Shown one piece after another: positions 16,364 to 24,112 of a DNA stretch of 28,441 nucleotides (positions are counted from its first letter, which is position 1; each line of letters begins with the position of its first letter). Position numbers and translations under genes: made by a program. The notes beneath the pieces are model-generated. The model worked only from the letters and a program-made list of their open reading frames with translations. It was not told the DNA's origin and ran no database searches. The DNA is from an uncultured Christensenella sp. (GTDB lineage Bacteria > Bacillota > Clostridia > Christensenellales > UBA3700): contig CAJTXS010000019.1 of the NCBI GenBank assembly GCA_910583735.1, forward strand, positions 1 through 28,441. The letters are read 5' to 3'.

Positions 16364-17629
16364 ATGGATTATACATCACTGTCCAAAGAGGAAATCGAAA
16401 GACTTCTTTCCGAGCAAAACCGTGTGCTTAAGGAGATAGGCAAGAAGAAGATTGCGCTCGATATCTCCAGAGGCAAGCCTGCTCCCATGCAGCTCGACGG
16501 CGTCATGCCGTTGCTGGATATACTCGGCTCCGACACCGTTTTCCCCAAGCCCGACTACCGCAACTACGGCATACTCGAGGGCATACCCGAGCTCCGCGCT
16601 CTCTTCGCGCAGATACTCGGCGTGGATAAGAACGAGGTCATAATCGGCGGCAATTCCAGCCTCAATATGATGTACGACACTATTGCTCGCGCGATGCAGT
16701 TCGGCATATGCGGCGGTCAGCCTTGGTTCGGACGCAAGATTAAGTTTTTGACGCCCGTCCCCGGTTACGACAGGCACTTCGGCATATGCGAGCACTTCGG
16801 CATAGAGATGATTAACATCCCCATGACGCCCACGGGTCCCAATATGGATCTCGTCGAGCAGCTCGTATCCGGCGACGACGACATCAAGGGCATATGGTGC
16901 GTGCCTAAGTATCAGAACCCTACCGGCATCACCTTCTCCGAGGACACAGTAAGGCGTCTTGCCACAATGAAGACTGCCGAGGACTTCAGGATATTCTGGG
17001 ACAACGCGTACGTAGTACACGACTTGTACGAGGACGGCGACACGCTCGCCAACATCATGAGCATTGCCAAAGAGGCGGGCACGCAGGACAGAATATACCA
17101 GTTCACGTCCACGTCCAAGGTGACATTCCCCGGCGCGGGTGTGGCTTGCCTTGCCGCCAGCGAGAAGAATATCAAGGACATACTCTCGCATATGAAGTAT
17201 CAGACGATCGGCGCCAACAAGATCAATCAGTACGCGCACCTGCTTTACCTCAAGTCTGCCGAGCATGTCAAGGAGCTCATGGCTGCGCATGCGGCGATCA
17301 TCAGACCTAAGTTCGATAAGTTCATGGAAGTAATGGACGAGGCTTTCGGCGACGACAGCGGTATTGCTTCTTGGACGCGTCCCAAGGGCGGATATTTTAT
17401 CTCGCTCGACGTGCTCGAAGGCTGCGCCAAGGAAGTGGGCAGACTGTGCAAGAGCGTAGGTCTTACCATTACCAACGTGGGCGATACATACCCCTACGGC
17501 ATGGACGATAAGGACAGCAATATCCGTATCGCTCCCACCTTTACGTCCGACGAGGACCTCGAGGCGGCGCTACAGATACTTGTCTGCTGCATTAAGGTCG
17601 CTTGCCTTACCAAGCTCTCGTCTAAGTAA
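16364..17629 (+). CDS. aspT: Aspartate aminotransferase, subgroup Ic (Aminotran_MocR family)
   Basis: A 421-aa fold-type I PLP enzyme matching the Aminotran_MocR family (PF12897) exemplified by Corynebacterium AspT. It has no GntR-type DNA-binding domain, so it is an enzyme and not a MocR regulator. Motifs include DISRGKPAP near the N-terminus, YGILEGIPELR, GGNSSLNMMYD, CVPKYQNPTG, FWDNAYVVHDLY and the PLP lysine Lys252 in TSTSKVTFPGAG; the substrate-binding Arg is expected in the C-terminal NIRIAPTF. The reaction should be aspartate plus 2-oxoglutarate to oxaloacetate plus glutamate. The ATG at 16364 follows GAGAGGTG. It ends in the strong terminator at 17676-17719. Amino-acid specificity beyond the family assignment is inferred. 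Confidence 0.88.
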   Translation: MDYTSLSKEEIERLLSEQNRVLKEIGKKKIALDISRGKPAPMQLDGVMPLLDILGSDTVFPKPDYRNYGILEGIPELRALFAQILGVDKNEVIIGGNSSLNMMYDTIARAMQFGICGGQPWFGRKIKFLTPVPGYDRHFGICEHFGIEMINIPMTPTGPNMDLVEQLVSGDDDIKGIWCVPKYQNPTGITFSEDTVRRLATMKTAEDFRIFWDNAYVVHDLYEDGDTLANIMSIAKEAGTQDRIYQFTSTSKVTFPGAGVACLAASEKNIKDILSHMKYQTIGANKINQYAHLLYLKSAEHVKELMAAHAAIIRPKFDKFMEVMDEAFGDDSGIASWTRPKGGYFISLDVLEGCAKEVGRLCKSVGLTITNVGDTYPYGMDDKDSNIRIAPTFTSDEDLEAALQILVCCIKVACLTKLSSK

Positions 17630-17675
17630 TAATCGATATTTTGCAGACAGACATCTGCGGGTAGATATTAAATGT

Positions 17676-17720
17676 AAATCACGCGCCCTATCGGCTTGTC
17701 CGATTAGGGCGCGTGATTTT
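17676..17720 (+). terminator. Strong rho-independent terminator of the aminotransferase gene
   Basis: AAATCACGCGCCCTA (17676-17690) pairs perfectly over 15 bp with 17705-17719. An inner TCGG/CCGA stem extends it, with one bulge, to 19 bp and a 5-nt loop. A run of T closes the 3' arm. Confidence 0.9.
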
Positions 17721-17935
17721 AGCCGTAAATATCCGTTACAGTCGCGGCGAAAGACGGATTTGATAAAAAGATAGTTTTGAATTTTTCTATATCAATAATG
17801 ATTTATAGCATTAGTTTTCATCATTGCAGGTATACTTATAGCCTTTCCGTCGGGGATTATCTATGAGGAATAGATATATTAACGTAATGCTTAAGGTTTT
17901 TAGGACGGAATACTAAGGTATCTAATAAGGGGCAA

Positions 17936-18098
17936 ACAGGGCGGTCAATCGATAAGCGCGTTCAAGCGAGCAGATAATCTACGGCTAAATCCGAAAAAAT
18001 AAATCCACCCAAAGAGCGGGTGGATTATCTAAGTTTATGTTATTGTATCGACTGCCTTTTGACAAGTATAGGAAGTTATCGGACAGAGCGGTCAATCG
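17936..18098 (+). repeat. 16-bp direct repeat pair
   Basis: ACAGGGCGGTCAATCG at 17936-17951 recurs as ACAGAGCGGTCAATCG at 18083-18098 (15/16 identical, 147 bp apart), on either side of the minus-strand terminator. No function is evident. Confidence 0.5.
17994..18026 (-). terminator. Rho-independent terminator of the PH-domain gene
   Basis: Read on the minus strand: AATCCACCC (18026-18018), a 7-nt loop, GGGTGGATT (18010-18002), then TATTTTTTC. The 9-bp stem is perfect and the U-tract strong; it lies about 120 nt past the stop codon. Confidence 0.85.
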
Positions 18099-18146
18099 GA
18101 TTATCTATATAAGAAAAACCGATAAATCGTGACAGTTGCGGCTGTG

Positions 18147-19037
18147 TTATTTATCCGAGCGGTCGTCGTAGTCGTCGGAGAAGAGCATGTCGAACTCGTT
18201 CTTGTCTATAAGCAAGTCGTCGTCGCTTGCGCTGTCTTGCGCGGAAACCGTGCTCTCGGCCGTATAGCTCTTGTCGCTATCGGCGGTCTCGTCGCTGTAG
18301 CTCTTATAAGAGGTATTGTTGTCGGTTGTGCTGCCGTAACCGTTATACGCTGCGGGCTCGCTTGCGTCGCTATTGCCGTGAATGATATCGTTGGGATCGT
18401 CGATGTCGCTCAAGTTGACTACGCTGTTGCTGCGAGTGTAGCTGAACTTCGCTTCTATCTGCGTGCGTGCGTGGCGCTCGTCTTCTCCGTCCAGCAGACG
18501 CTGCAACAGCGCCTTGACTTCGTATGCTTTCTCCACCGCATAAAGCGCCGCCTTACGGCTGCGTCCGCTCAATCTCAGAGTGCCCGTGCCGTCGGAACTC
18601 GTTTTCTTTAGGTACACGCCGTGCAGTGTGCGCAGCGGTATTTCTTCGATACGAGCCTTGCGCTTATACTCTTTGATATAGACGGACTTGTCTGTGATGA
18701 GGTAATACGCCGTCTTGTACGCCTTGGGCGCCGTGAGCAACAGATACAGCCACGCCCACACGGGTATGAGGTGCAGCGCGAAGAAGGCTCCCAGTATTAT
18801 TATCATCATCGAGGGAATCGATGAAATATTTCTGAATACCATAGAGAGTATCGTTCCGTCGAAGACCGCCCATATCAGCACAATAGGGAGCATGGGCGTT
18901 ATTCTTGCCGCGATGTAGGCAGACTTCTTGGGTTTACCCGCCCAAAGTATTTCTTCGTCTTCGCCCAATTTGGCGACGATGTCGTCGGGAGGGGCGGAAT
19001 AGCCGTCGGATATATTTAAGTTATCGTATTTTTTCAT
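18147..19037 (-). CDS. Membrane protein with bacterial PH (bPH2/YdbS-like) domain and acidic tail
   Basis: A 296-aa protein. The N-terminal phrase EEILWAGKPKKSAYI is typical of bacterial PH-domain membrane proteins. Two membrane helices follow (ITPMLPIVLIWAVFD and SMMIIILGAFFALHLIPVWA), then a PH-like beta domain (about 107-190: YYLITDKSVYI, IPLRTLHGVYLKK, GTGTLRLSG). Residues ~200-296 form a polar tail rich in Ser, Asp, Asn and Tyr, ending in a very acidic stretch that includes NEFDMLFSDDYDD. The ATG at 19037 is preferred to the GTG at 19049, because GAGG is spaced correctly for the ATG. It has its own promoter and terminator and is divergent from the acyl-CoA ligase gene. Function is unknown; lipid or protein binding at the membrane is a family-level guess. 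Confidence 0.75.
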   Translation of the reverse strand: MKKYDNLNISDGYSAPPDDIVAKLGEDEEILWAGKPKKSAYIAARITPMLPIVLIWAVFDGTILSMVFRNISSIPSMMIIILGAFFALHLIPVWAWLYLLLTAPKAYKTAYYLITDKSVYIKEYKRKARIEEIPLRTLHGVYLKKTSSDGTGTLRLSGRSRKAALYAVEKAYEVKALLQRLLDGEDERHARTQIEAKFSYTRSNSVVNLSDIDDPNDIIHGNSDASEPAAYNGYGSTTDNNTSYKSYSDETADSDKSYTAESTVSAQDSASDDDLLIDKNEFDMLFSDDYDDRSDK

Positions 19038-19063
19038 AACCGTCCTCACTAACTTTTATCGAT

Positions 19064-19093
19064 ATAATAATACGCCGATTGCCCCTTTGTCAA
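19064..19093 (-). promoter_or_regulatory. Promoter of the PH-domain gene
   Basis: Read on the minus strand: perfect -35 TTGACA (19093-19088), an 18-bp spacer and -10 TATTAT (19069-19064). Transcription would begin near 19057, about 20 nt before the ATG at 19037. Confidence 0.7.
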
Positions 19094-19170
19094 TACTTAT
19101 GCGCGCGGGGTGCGCGTGGCGGCGCGAGATAGCAATATTTTACCGCTATTCCTTTATTTTAATCGCTTAA

Positions 19171-19181
19171 TGTGGTAAAAT
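19171..19181 (+). promoter_or_regulatory. Possible extended -10 promoter of the acyl-CoA ligase gene
   Basis: TGGTAAAAT (19173-19181) is an extended -10 (TGn before TAAAAT). The sequence at the -35 distance is a poor TTATTT. The leader would be about 22 nt with a weak AGGCGG ribosome site (19201-19206). Confidence 0.45.
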
Positions 19182-19210
19182 CTATATATCGATTAATAAT
19201 AGGCGGAATT

Positions 19211-20812
19211 ATGGGCAGAGCTATAGACACAGGCAGGTCGATGTACGAGTACGTGCTCGAGGGATTGAGGGACGTCCCCGACAAGACTTTGTTTTACTAT
19301 AAGGGCAAGCGGATAGGCAAGTCGAGATTTCTTGCCGACGTAGATAAATTCTGCTCCGTGCTCATCTCTTTCGGGGTGGGCGAGGGCAGCGCGGTCGCGA
19401 TTAATCTGCCCAATATCCCCAATGCGGCAGCGGCTTTCTACGCCGTCAATAAGCTGGGCGGTATCGCCAACCTCATTCATCCGCTCATGCCTGCGGGCGC
19501 GCTCTCGGATATGGCGGCGCAGACGGGCGCAAAGCTGCTTGTCACATTCGACGGCTATTACTCCGCCAATGCCGATAAGCTCAAGCTAAATTGTCCCGTA
19601 GTCATATGCAGGGCGAGCGACTATCTCCCTCCGCTCAAGGCGGCGATATATTCGCGCTGCGAGCCTAATATAGCGTTCGGAGACGGGATATCGTCTTACC
19701 GCTCTCTCATGCGGCATGCGTCTCGGTATTGCGGCGCCGCTCGCGGCGACGGCGAGAGCTGCGCTGTGTATATGCACTCGGGCGGTACTACGGGCACGCC
19801 CAAGACCATCGCGCTGTCCAATCGCTCTTTCAACGAACTTACCGAGTGCCTTATACATGTCATACCCGATTACGATTACCGCAAGGACGCTTCGCTGATG
19901 GTGCTGCCCATATTCCACGGCTTCGGCTTGGGAGTGTGTCTGCACACTATGCTGTCGCGCGGCGTAGAGAGCGTAATGATACCTCGCTACCGCACAGCCG
20001 AGGTGCTCAAGTCGATAGCAAGGCGCAAGGTGACCATCACCGCAGGCGTTCCGCTCATGTATAAGAAGATGCTGGGCGGCGGCGCATTATTTAAGAATAT
20101 GTCGCGCGTGCGTCATATGTTTTGCGGCGGCGATAAGCTCACTTCCGCGCTTAAAGGCGAGTTCGACGCGGCGCTGTCCGAAGTGGGCAATGACAATAAG
20201 CTGCTCGAGGGCTACGGTCTGACCGAGTGTGTCACGGTATGCTGTGTCAACAGGGCGGAAGGATATATCAAGGGCTGCCTCGGTTATCCTCTGCGCGGCA
20301 TAAGCATCGCAATATTGGGCGAGGACGGGCAGTTCCTCCCCGCGGGCGAAATGGGCGAGATAGCCGTGTCGGGACCGACCCTTATGATGGGATACACCAA
20401 TGCGGATATGTCCGATATATTCTTGGAGAGAGATGGCGTCAAGTGGCTGCGTACGGGCGACGTGGGCTATGTCGACGAGGCGGGCAGACTGTATTACAAC
20501 GGCAGGCGTAAGGCGGCGGAGAAGGTGTGCGGGGTAGTGGTATATCCGCAGGAGATATGCGAGGTGGTGGGCGATCTGCCGTTCGTGTCGGAGAGCTACG
20601 CCGTTAAGGTCAGCGACGGAGATAAGGAATATATGCGCTTATACTGTTGCGTTACGGGCGATAAGGAGCAGTGCAGACAGGCGATAGAACGCCATTGCGA
20701 GGATAAGCTGATTGTGTATGCAAGACCTAAAGAGATAGTATTCGTAGACTCGCTGCCGCACACTCCGGTGGGCAAAGTAGACATAGGCAAGCTTACGGGC
20801 GATAAGCAGTAA
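19211..20812 (+). CDS. AMP-forming acyl-CoA synthetase / acyl ligase (FadD-like)
   Basis: A 533-aa ANL-superfamily enzyme that activates a carboxylic acid as an acyl-adenylate and transfers it to CoA or another thiol. The ATP-binding P-loop YMHSGGTTGTPK is at 187-198. The adenine motif is EGYGLTEC, the hinge and ribose-binding stretch WLRTGDVGYVDEAGRLYYNGR, and the catalytic lysine near the C-terminus is Lys522 in TPVGKVDIGKL. Start ATG 19211 has AGGCGG upstream; an in-frame TTG/GTG further up is not needed. No thioesterase, carrier protein or beta-oxidation gene is adjacent, so a fatty-acid, bile-acid or aromatic substrate cannot be chosen. Its N-terminus is cytoplasmic with no signal peptide. 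The stand-alone gene faces the PH-domain membrane protein across a 173-bp divergent region. Confidence 0.85.
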   Translation: MGRAIDTGRSMYEYVLEGLRDVPDKTLFYYKGKRIGKSRFLADVDKFCSVLISFGVGEGSAVAINLPNIPNAAAAFYAVNKLGGIANLIHPLMPAGALSDMAAQTGAKLLVTFDGYYSANADKLKLNCPVVICRASDYLPPLKAAIYSRCEPNIAFGDGISSYRSLMRHASRYCGAARGDGESCAVYMHSGGTTGTPKTIALSNRSFNELTECLIHVIPDYDYRKDASLMVLPIFHGFGLGVCLHTMLSRGVESVMIPRYRTAEVLKSIARRKVTITAGVPLMYKKMLGGGALFKNMSRVRHMFCGGDKLTSALKGEFDAALSEVGNDNKLLEGYGLTECVTVCCVNRAEGYIKGCLGYPLRGISIAILGEDGQFLPAGEMGEIAVSGPTLMMGYTNADMSDIFLERDGVKWLRTGDVGYVDEAGRLYYNGRRKAAEKVCGVVVYPQEICEVVGDLPFVSESYAVKVSDGDKEYMRLYCCVTGDKEQCRQAIERHCEDKLIVYARPKEIVFVDSLPHTPVGKVDIGKLTGDKQ

Positions 20813-21179
20813 CAGCTGATTAAAGCTATACAGTCCCTTGTATATATATCCGTATTTTGCAACGCCGTTGCTTGCAATCTGTCATGGCAAAAGGCGTACC
20901 GTACGGTCGCGCGTCGGAGCGCGTTGCTTAATATATGATTGAGTGTCCCGTGCCGACAGCACTGATTACATTGTAATTATTACAACTGTTAATTATAAGA
21001 TTTCGACCTTGATTATCGATTTTTAATTATAAAACAGCTTTATTTTGATGAATTGAATTATAGGAAATATATGCGAAAATCCCTAAGAAAGCGCATGCGG
21101 CTGTCTTGCGGACTCGGTTAATTATCGATATTTTCTGCTAAGTAAATGCGGAAAAATGTCGCTTTATACGAGAGGTCGG

Positions 21180-21234
21180 ATTAGATAGGTATATAATATC
21201 CGCGCGTGTAATAAAATCGCTTGACATTAGATAG
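21180..21234 (+). repeat. Direct repeat ATTAGATAG at the ilvB promoter
   Basis: ATTAGATAG occurs at 21180-21188 and again at 21226-21234, 46 bp apart and each followed by a GTATA-like sequence. The second copy overlaps the promoter spacer, so a repressor or activator site is possible but unproven. Confidence 0.35.
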
Positions 21235-21250
21235 CGTATAAGACTAATAT
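21221..21250 (+). promoter_or_regulatory. Promoter of the ilv operon
   Basis: Perfect -35 TTGACA (21221-21226), an 18-bp spacer and -10 TAATAT (21245-21250). Transcription would start near 21257, leaving a leader of about 25 nt with the ribosome site GGAGG (21272-21276). That is too short for classical attenuation. Confidence 0.7.
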
Positions 21251-21281
21251 ATCTATAATTATATTATGCTCGGAGGACAGG

Positions 21282-22946
21282 ATGAGGATCAACGGCTCGC
21301 AGATATTGATAGAGGTGCTTAAGGAGCAGGGAGTAGACGTCATATTCGGATATCCCGGCGGCTCGGTGCTGCATATTTACGATGCGCTGTATAAGAATTC
21401 CGATAGGATTAAACACGTCATCACCGCTCACGAGCAGGGCGCGGCTCACGCCGCCGACGGATATGCCCGCGCTACGGGTAAGACGGGCGTAGTGCTCGCC
21501 ACATCGGGTCCCGGCGCGACCAATCTCGTCACCGGTATCGCCACCGCATTTATGGACAGCGTGCCCATGGTCGCTATCACGGGCAACGTATCCAACGACC
21601 TTATCGGACTCGACTCTTTCCAAGAGGTATACATCGCGGGCATTACGATGCCCATTACCAAGCATAACTTCGTAGTAAGACGCGTAGAGGAGCTTGCGGA
21701 CATCTTGCGCGAGGCTTTTAGGATAGCGTCTTCCGACCGTCCCGGTCCCGTGCTTGTGGATATCCCCAAGGACATCACGGCGGCGGAGTGCGAGTATACT
21801 CCCATGCCTAAGGTCGAACCCGTCAAGCACGACCTCTTTAGCGACGAAGCTATCGAAGCCGCCGCCAAGGCTATCAACGAGGCGAGCCGTCCCGTAGTAA
21901 TGTACGGCGGCGGAGTAGGCTGCTCGGAGGCTTCGAGCGAGCTTGTAGCCTTTCTCGATAAGGGCAATTTGCCCTGCGTCAATACGCTCATGGCGACGGG
22001 CGTCAATTACGGCGGACCGCTCAATCTCGGTCTTGTGGGCATGCACGGCAGCAATTCCGCGGGCAGAGCCTTGGAAGAGAGCGACGTTGTCATCGCCGTA
22101 GGCACGAGATTTTCGGACAGAGTGGCTACGGACAAGCGTCACTTCGCGCCCAAGGCGGCGGTCATTCATATAGACGTAGACGCTGCCGAAATCAATAAGA
22201 ACGTCAATGCGGCATACCCCCTTGTCGGAGATGTCAAGCACGTGCTTAGCGCGCTTATCCCCAAGGTGGTTAAAGCAGAGCGTAAGGAGTGGTTCGACAG
22301 GCTGCTTGCGCTTAAGGAGCAGGATTATAAGCCTCAGCCCTCCGTCGATACATTAAAGCCGCGCGAAGCAATCACCGCGGTGTGCAAGCATATCGGAAGC
22401 GACGGCATCATGGTCACCGACGTCGGTCAGCACCAGATGTGGGCTGCGCAGTACAGCAGCGGTTTGACGCCCCGCTCCTTCCTCACGTCGGGCGGACTGG
22501 GCACCATGGGCTACGGACTGGGCGCCGCTATCGGAGCCAAGACGGCTCATCCTTCGCGCAATGTCGCGCTCATCACGGGCGACGGCTGCTTCCATATGAA
22601 TCTCAACGAGATGTGCACGGCAGTCAAGTTCGGCTTGCCGGTAGTGGTTGTGGTCATGAATAACGGCGTGCTCGGCATGGTAAGACAGTGGCAGACATTC
22701 TTCTACGGCAGCAGATACTCGTCCACCACGCTGGAGAGAGCCACAGATTTTGTAAAGCTTGCCGAGGCTTTCGGCGCCAAAGGCTACCGCTGCAATACGG
22801 TAGAGGAGCTGGACAAGGCTATGGGCGAAGCGGTTACATCTAAGGTGCCGGTCATCATAGACGCCGTCATCGATAAGGACGAGAATGTACTGCCCATGAT
22901 ACCCGCGGGCAAGACTATCAACGATATCATCACCTGCTGGCACTGA
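21282..22946 (+). CDS. ilvB: Acetolactate synthase large (catalytic) subunit
   Basis: A 554-aa thiamin-diphosphate enzyme that condenses two pyruvates to acetolactate (valine/leucine) or pyruvate with 2-oxobutyrate (isoleucine). The catalytic Glu51 is in TAHEQGAAHAADGYARATG, and the thiamin/Mg motif GDG (433-435) runs to VVVVMNNGVLG. Length and the C-terminal MVRQW region match the anabolic IlvB type better than catabolic AlsS. GGAGG at 21272-21276 fixes the ATG. It is the first gene of the branched-chain operon, 66 bp before ilvC. Unusually, no ilvN small subunit gene separates it from ilvC, and none is elsewhere in the window, so feedback regulation by valine would need an unlinked partner. 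Confidence 0.95.
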   Translation: MRINGSQILIEVLKEQGVDVIFGYPGGSVLHIYDALYKNSDRIKHVITAHEQGAAHAADGYARATGKTGVVLATSGPGATNLVTGIATAFMDSVPMVAITGNVSNDLIGLDSFQEVYIAGITMPITKHNFVVRRVEELADILREAFRIASSDRPGPVLVDIPKDITAAECEYTPMPKVEPVKHDLFSDEAIEAAAKAINEASRPVVMYGGGVGCSEASSELVAFLDKGNLPCVNTLMATGVNYGGPLNLGLVGMHGSNSAGRALEESDVVIAVGTRFSDRVATDKRHFAPKAAVIHIDVDAAEINKNVNAAYPLVGDVKHVLSALIPKVVKAERKEWFDRLLALKEQDYKPQPSVDTLKPREAITAVCKHIGSDGIMVTDVGQHQMWAAQYSSGLTPRSFLTSGGLGTMGYGLGAAIGAKTAHPSRNVALITGDGCFHMNLNEMCTAVKFGLPVVVVVMNNGVLGMVRQWQTFFYGSRYSSTTLERATDFVKLAEAFGAKGYRCNTVEELDKAMGEAVTSKVPVIIDAVIDKDENVLPMIPAGKTINDIITCWH

Positions 22947-23012
22947 GCCGTAAGGTGAAATATAATAAGCAGTAAATTATTTATACCGTAAGATATACGG
23001 ATGGAGGATAAT

Positions 23013-24023
23013 ATGATTAAGAAGTATTACGACAGAGATTGCAACCTCAAGACGCTTGACGGCAAGACGGTCGCCATAATCGGCTTCGGCTCGCAGGGAC
23101 ACGCTCACGCGATGAACCTTAAGGACAGCGGAGTCAACGTAGTAGTGGGACTTCGTCCCGACAGCAGGCACGTCAAGACCGCTAAGGAGTACGGTCTTAA
23201 GGTATTGAGCGTTGCCGAAGCGGCTAAGGCTGCCGACGTCGTTATGATGCTCGTCCCCGACGAGCTGTGCGCAGACATCTATTATGCGGAAGTCGCGCCT
23301 CACATGACCGCAGGCAAGGCGCTGGCTTTTGCTCACGGTCTCAACATTCATTTCAATTTAATTAAGCCCTCTAAGGATATCGACGTAATCATGATAGCTC
23401 CTAAGGGTCCCGGTCACACCGTCAGATTCCAGTATCAGGAAGGCAAGGGCGTACCGTCGCTCATAGCTATCTACCAAGACGTCACAGGCAAGGCTAAGGA
23501 TATCGCATTGGCATATGCAAGCGGCATCGGCGCAGGCAAGGCAGGCATACTCGAGACCACTTTCAGAGAGGAGACCGAGACCGACTTGTTCGGCGAGCAG
23601 GCAGTACTTTGCGGCGGCGTTACCGAGCTGATGAAGGCGGGCTTCGAGACTTTGGTTGCTGCGGGATATCAGCCCGAGATGGCATACTTCGAGTGCATTC
23701 ACGAGATGAAGCTCATCGTCGACCTCATCAACAAGGGCGGCTTTGCGGCAATGAGATACTCCGTATCCAACACCGCCGAGTACGGCGACTACAGGACGGG
23801 CAAGCGCCTCATCACCGACGAGACCCGTAAAGAGATGGCTAAGGTGCTGCGTGAGATTCAGGACGGCACGTTCGTGTCCGAGTGGATGACGGAGAACAAG
23901 AGCGGCAAGTGCGCCAAGTTCCTCGCTACCCGTCGTATCGAGAGCGAGCATCAGCTCGAGCAAGTTGGCGCGGAGCTTCGCAAGATGATGAGCTGGCTCG
24001 GCGGAGACGATAAGCTTATCTGA
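23013..24023 (+). CDS. ilvC: Ketol-acid reductoisomerase
   Basis: A class I (short, 336-aa) enzyme that isomerises and reduces acetolactate or acetohydroxybutyrate with NAD(P)H and Mg2+. The Rossmann motif is AIIGFGSQGHAHAMNL. The cofactor-specificity loop reads GLRPDSRHVKTAKEYG, with Arg and Ser residues that suggest NADPH, though this is not certain. Metal ligands are in ETDLFGEQAVLCGG and in AYFECIHEMKLIVDLI, and MRYSVSNTAEYG is the usual substrate-binding segment. The ATG at 23013 is chosen over ATG 23001 because GGAGG at 23003-23007 overlaps the latter and is correctly spaced for the former. Second gene of the operon; an imperfect hairpin (24055-24089) lies between it and ilvD. Confidence 0.96.
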   Translation: MIKKYYDRDCNLKTLDGKTVAIIGFGSQGHAHAMNLKDSGVNVVVGLRPDSRHVKTAKEYGLKVLSVAEAAKAADVVMMLVPDELCADIYYAEVAPHMTAGKALAFAHGLNIHFNLIKPSKDIDVIMIAPKGPGHTVRFQYQEGKGVPSLIAIYQDVTGKAKDIALAYASGIGAGKAGILETTFREETETDLFGEQAVLCGGVTELMKAGFETLVAAGYQPEMAYFECIHEMKLIVDLINKGGFAAMRYSVSNTAEYGDYRTGKRLITDETRKEMAKVLREIQDGTFVSEWMTENKSGKCAKFLATRRIESEHQLEQVGAELRKMMSWLGGDDKLI

Positions 24024-24054
24024 TTGATTTAAGCGTCTATATAGTTTTTATGCT

Positions 24055-24089
24055 CGCGTCATCACCGTGTTTTATACGGCGGTGACGCG
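24055..24089 (+). other. Hairpin between ilvC and ilvD
   Basis: CGCGTCATCACCG (24055-24067) pairs with CGGCGGTGACGCG (24077-24089) over 13 bp, with one G-U and one mismatch, loop TGTTTTATA. No U-tract follows; the ilvD ribosome site starts 12 nt later. It could be an RNA stabiliser or processing site, or a partial terminator. Confidence 0.5.
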
Positions 24090-24112
24090 TGTTGATAATA
24101 AGAGGTCGATTT

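Larger units (their letters stand above)
17630..18146. other. Convergent intergenic region with two terminators
   Basis: This 517-bp gap lies between converging genes. It contains the plus-strand terminator at 17676-17720, the minus-strand terminator at 17994-18026, and a 16-bp direct repeat (17936-17951 and 18083-18098). I see no gene or RNA. Confidence 0.55.
20813..21281. other. Intergenic region upstream of ilvB
   Basis: This 469-bp gap has a weak GC-rich hairpin (CGCGC 20908-20912 / GCGCG 20919-20923) that may end the ligase gene. A long AT-rich stretch follows, then the ilvB promoter. I looked for a T-box (AGGGTGG-type core), a leader peptide rich in Ile/Val/Leu codons and an attenuator, and saw none. 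Confidence 0.5.

Noticed and set aside
16364..17629. MocR/GntR-type transcriptional regulator
   Set aside because: The protein has only the aminotransferase domain; no N-terminal winged-helix region is present.
20813..21281. T-box or attenuator leader for the ilv operon
   Set aside because: No AGGGTGG-type core, no leader peptide with Ile/Val/Leu runs, and the predicted leader is only about 25 nt.
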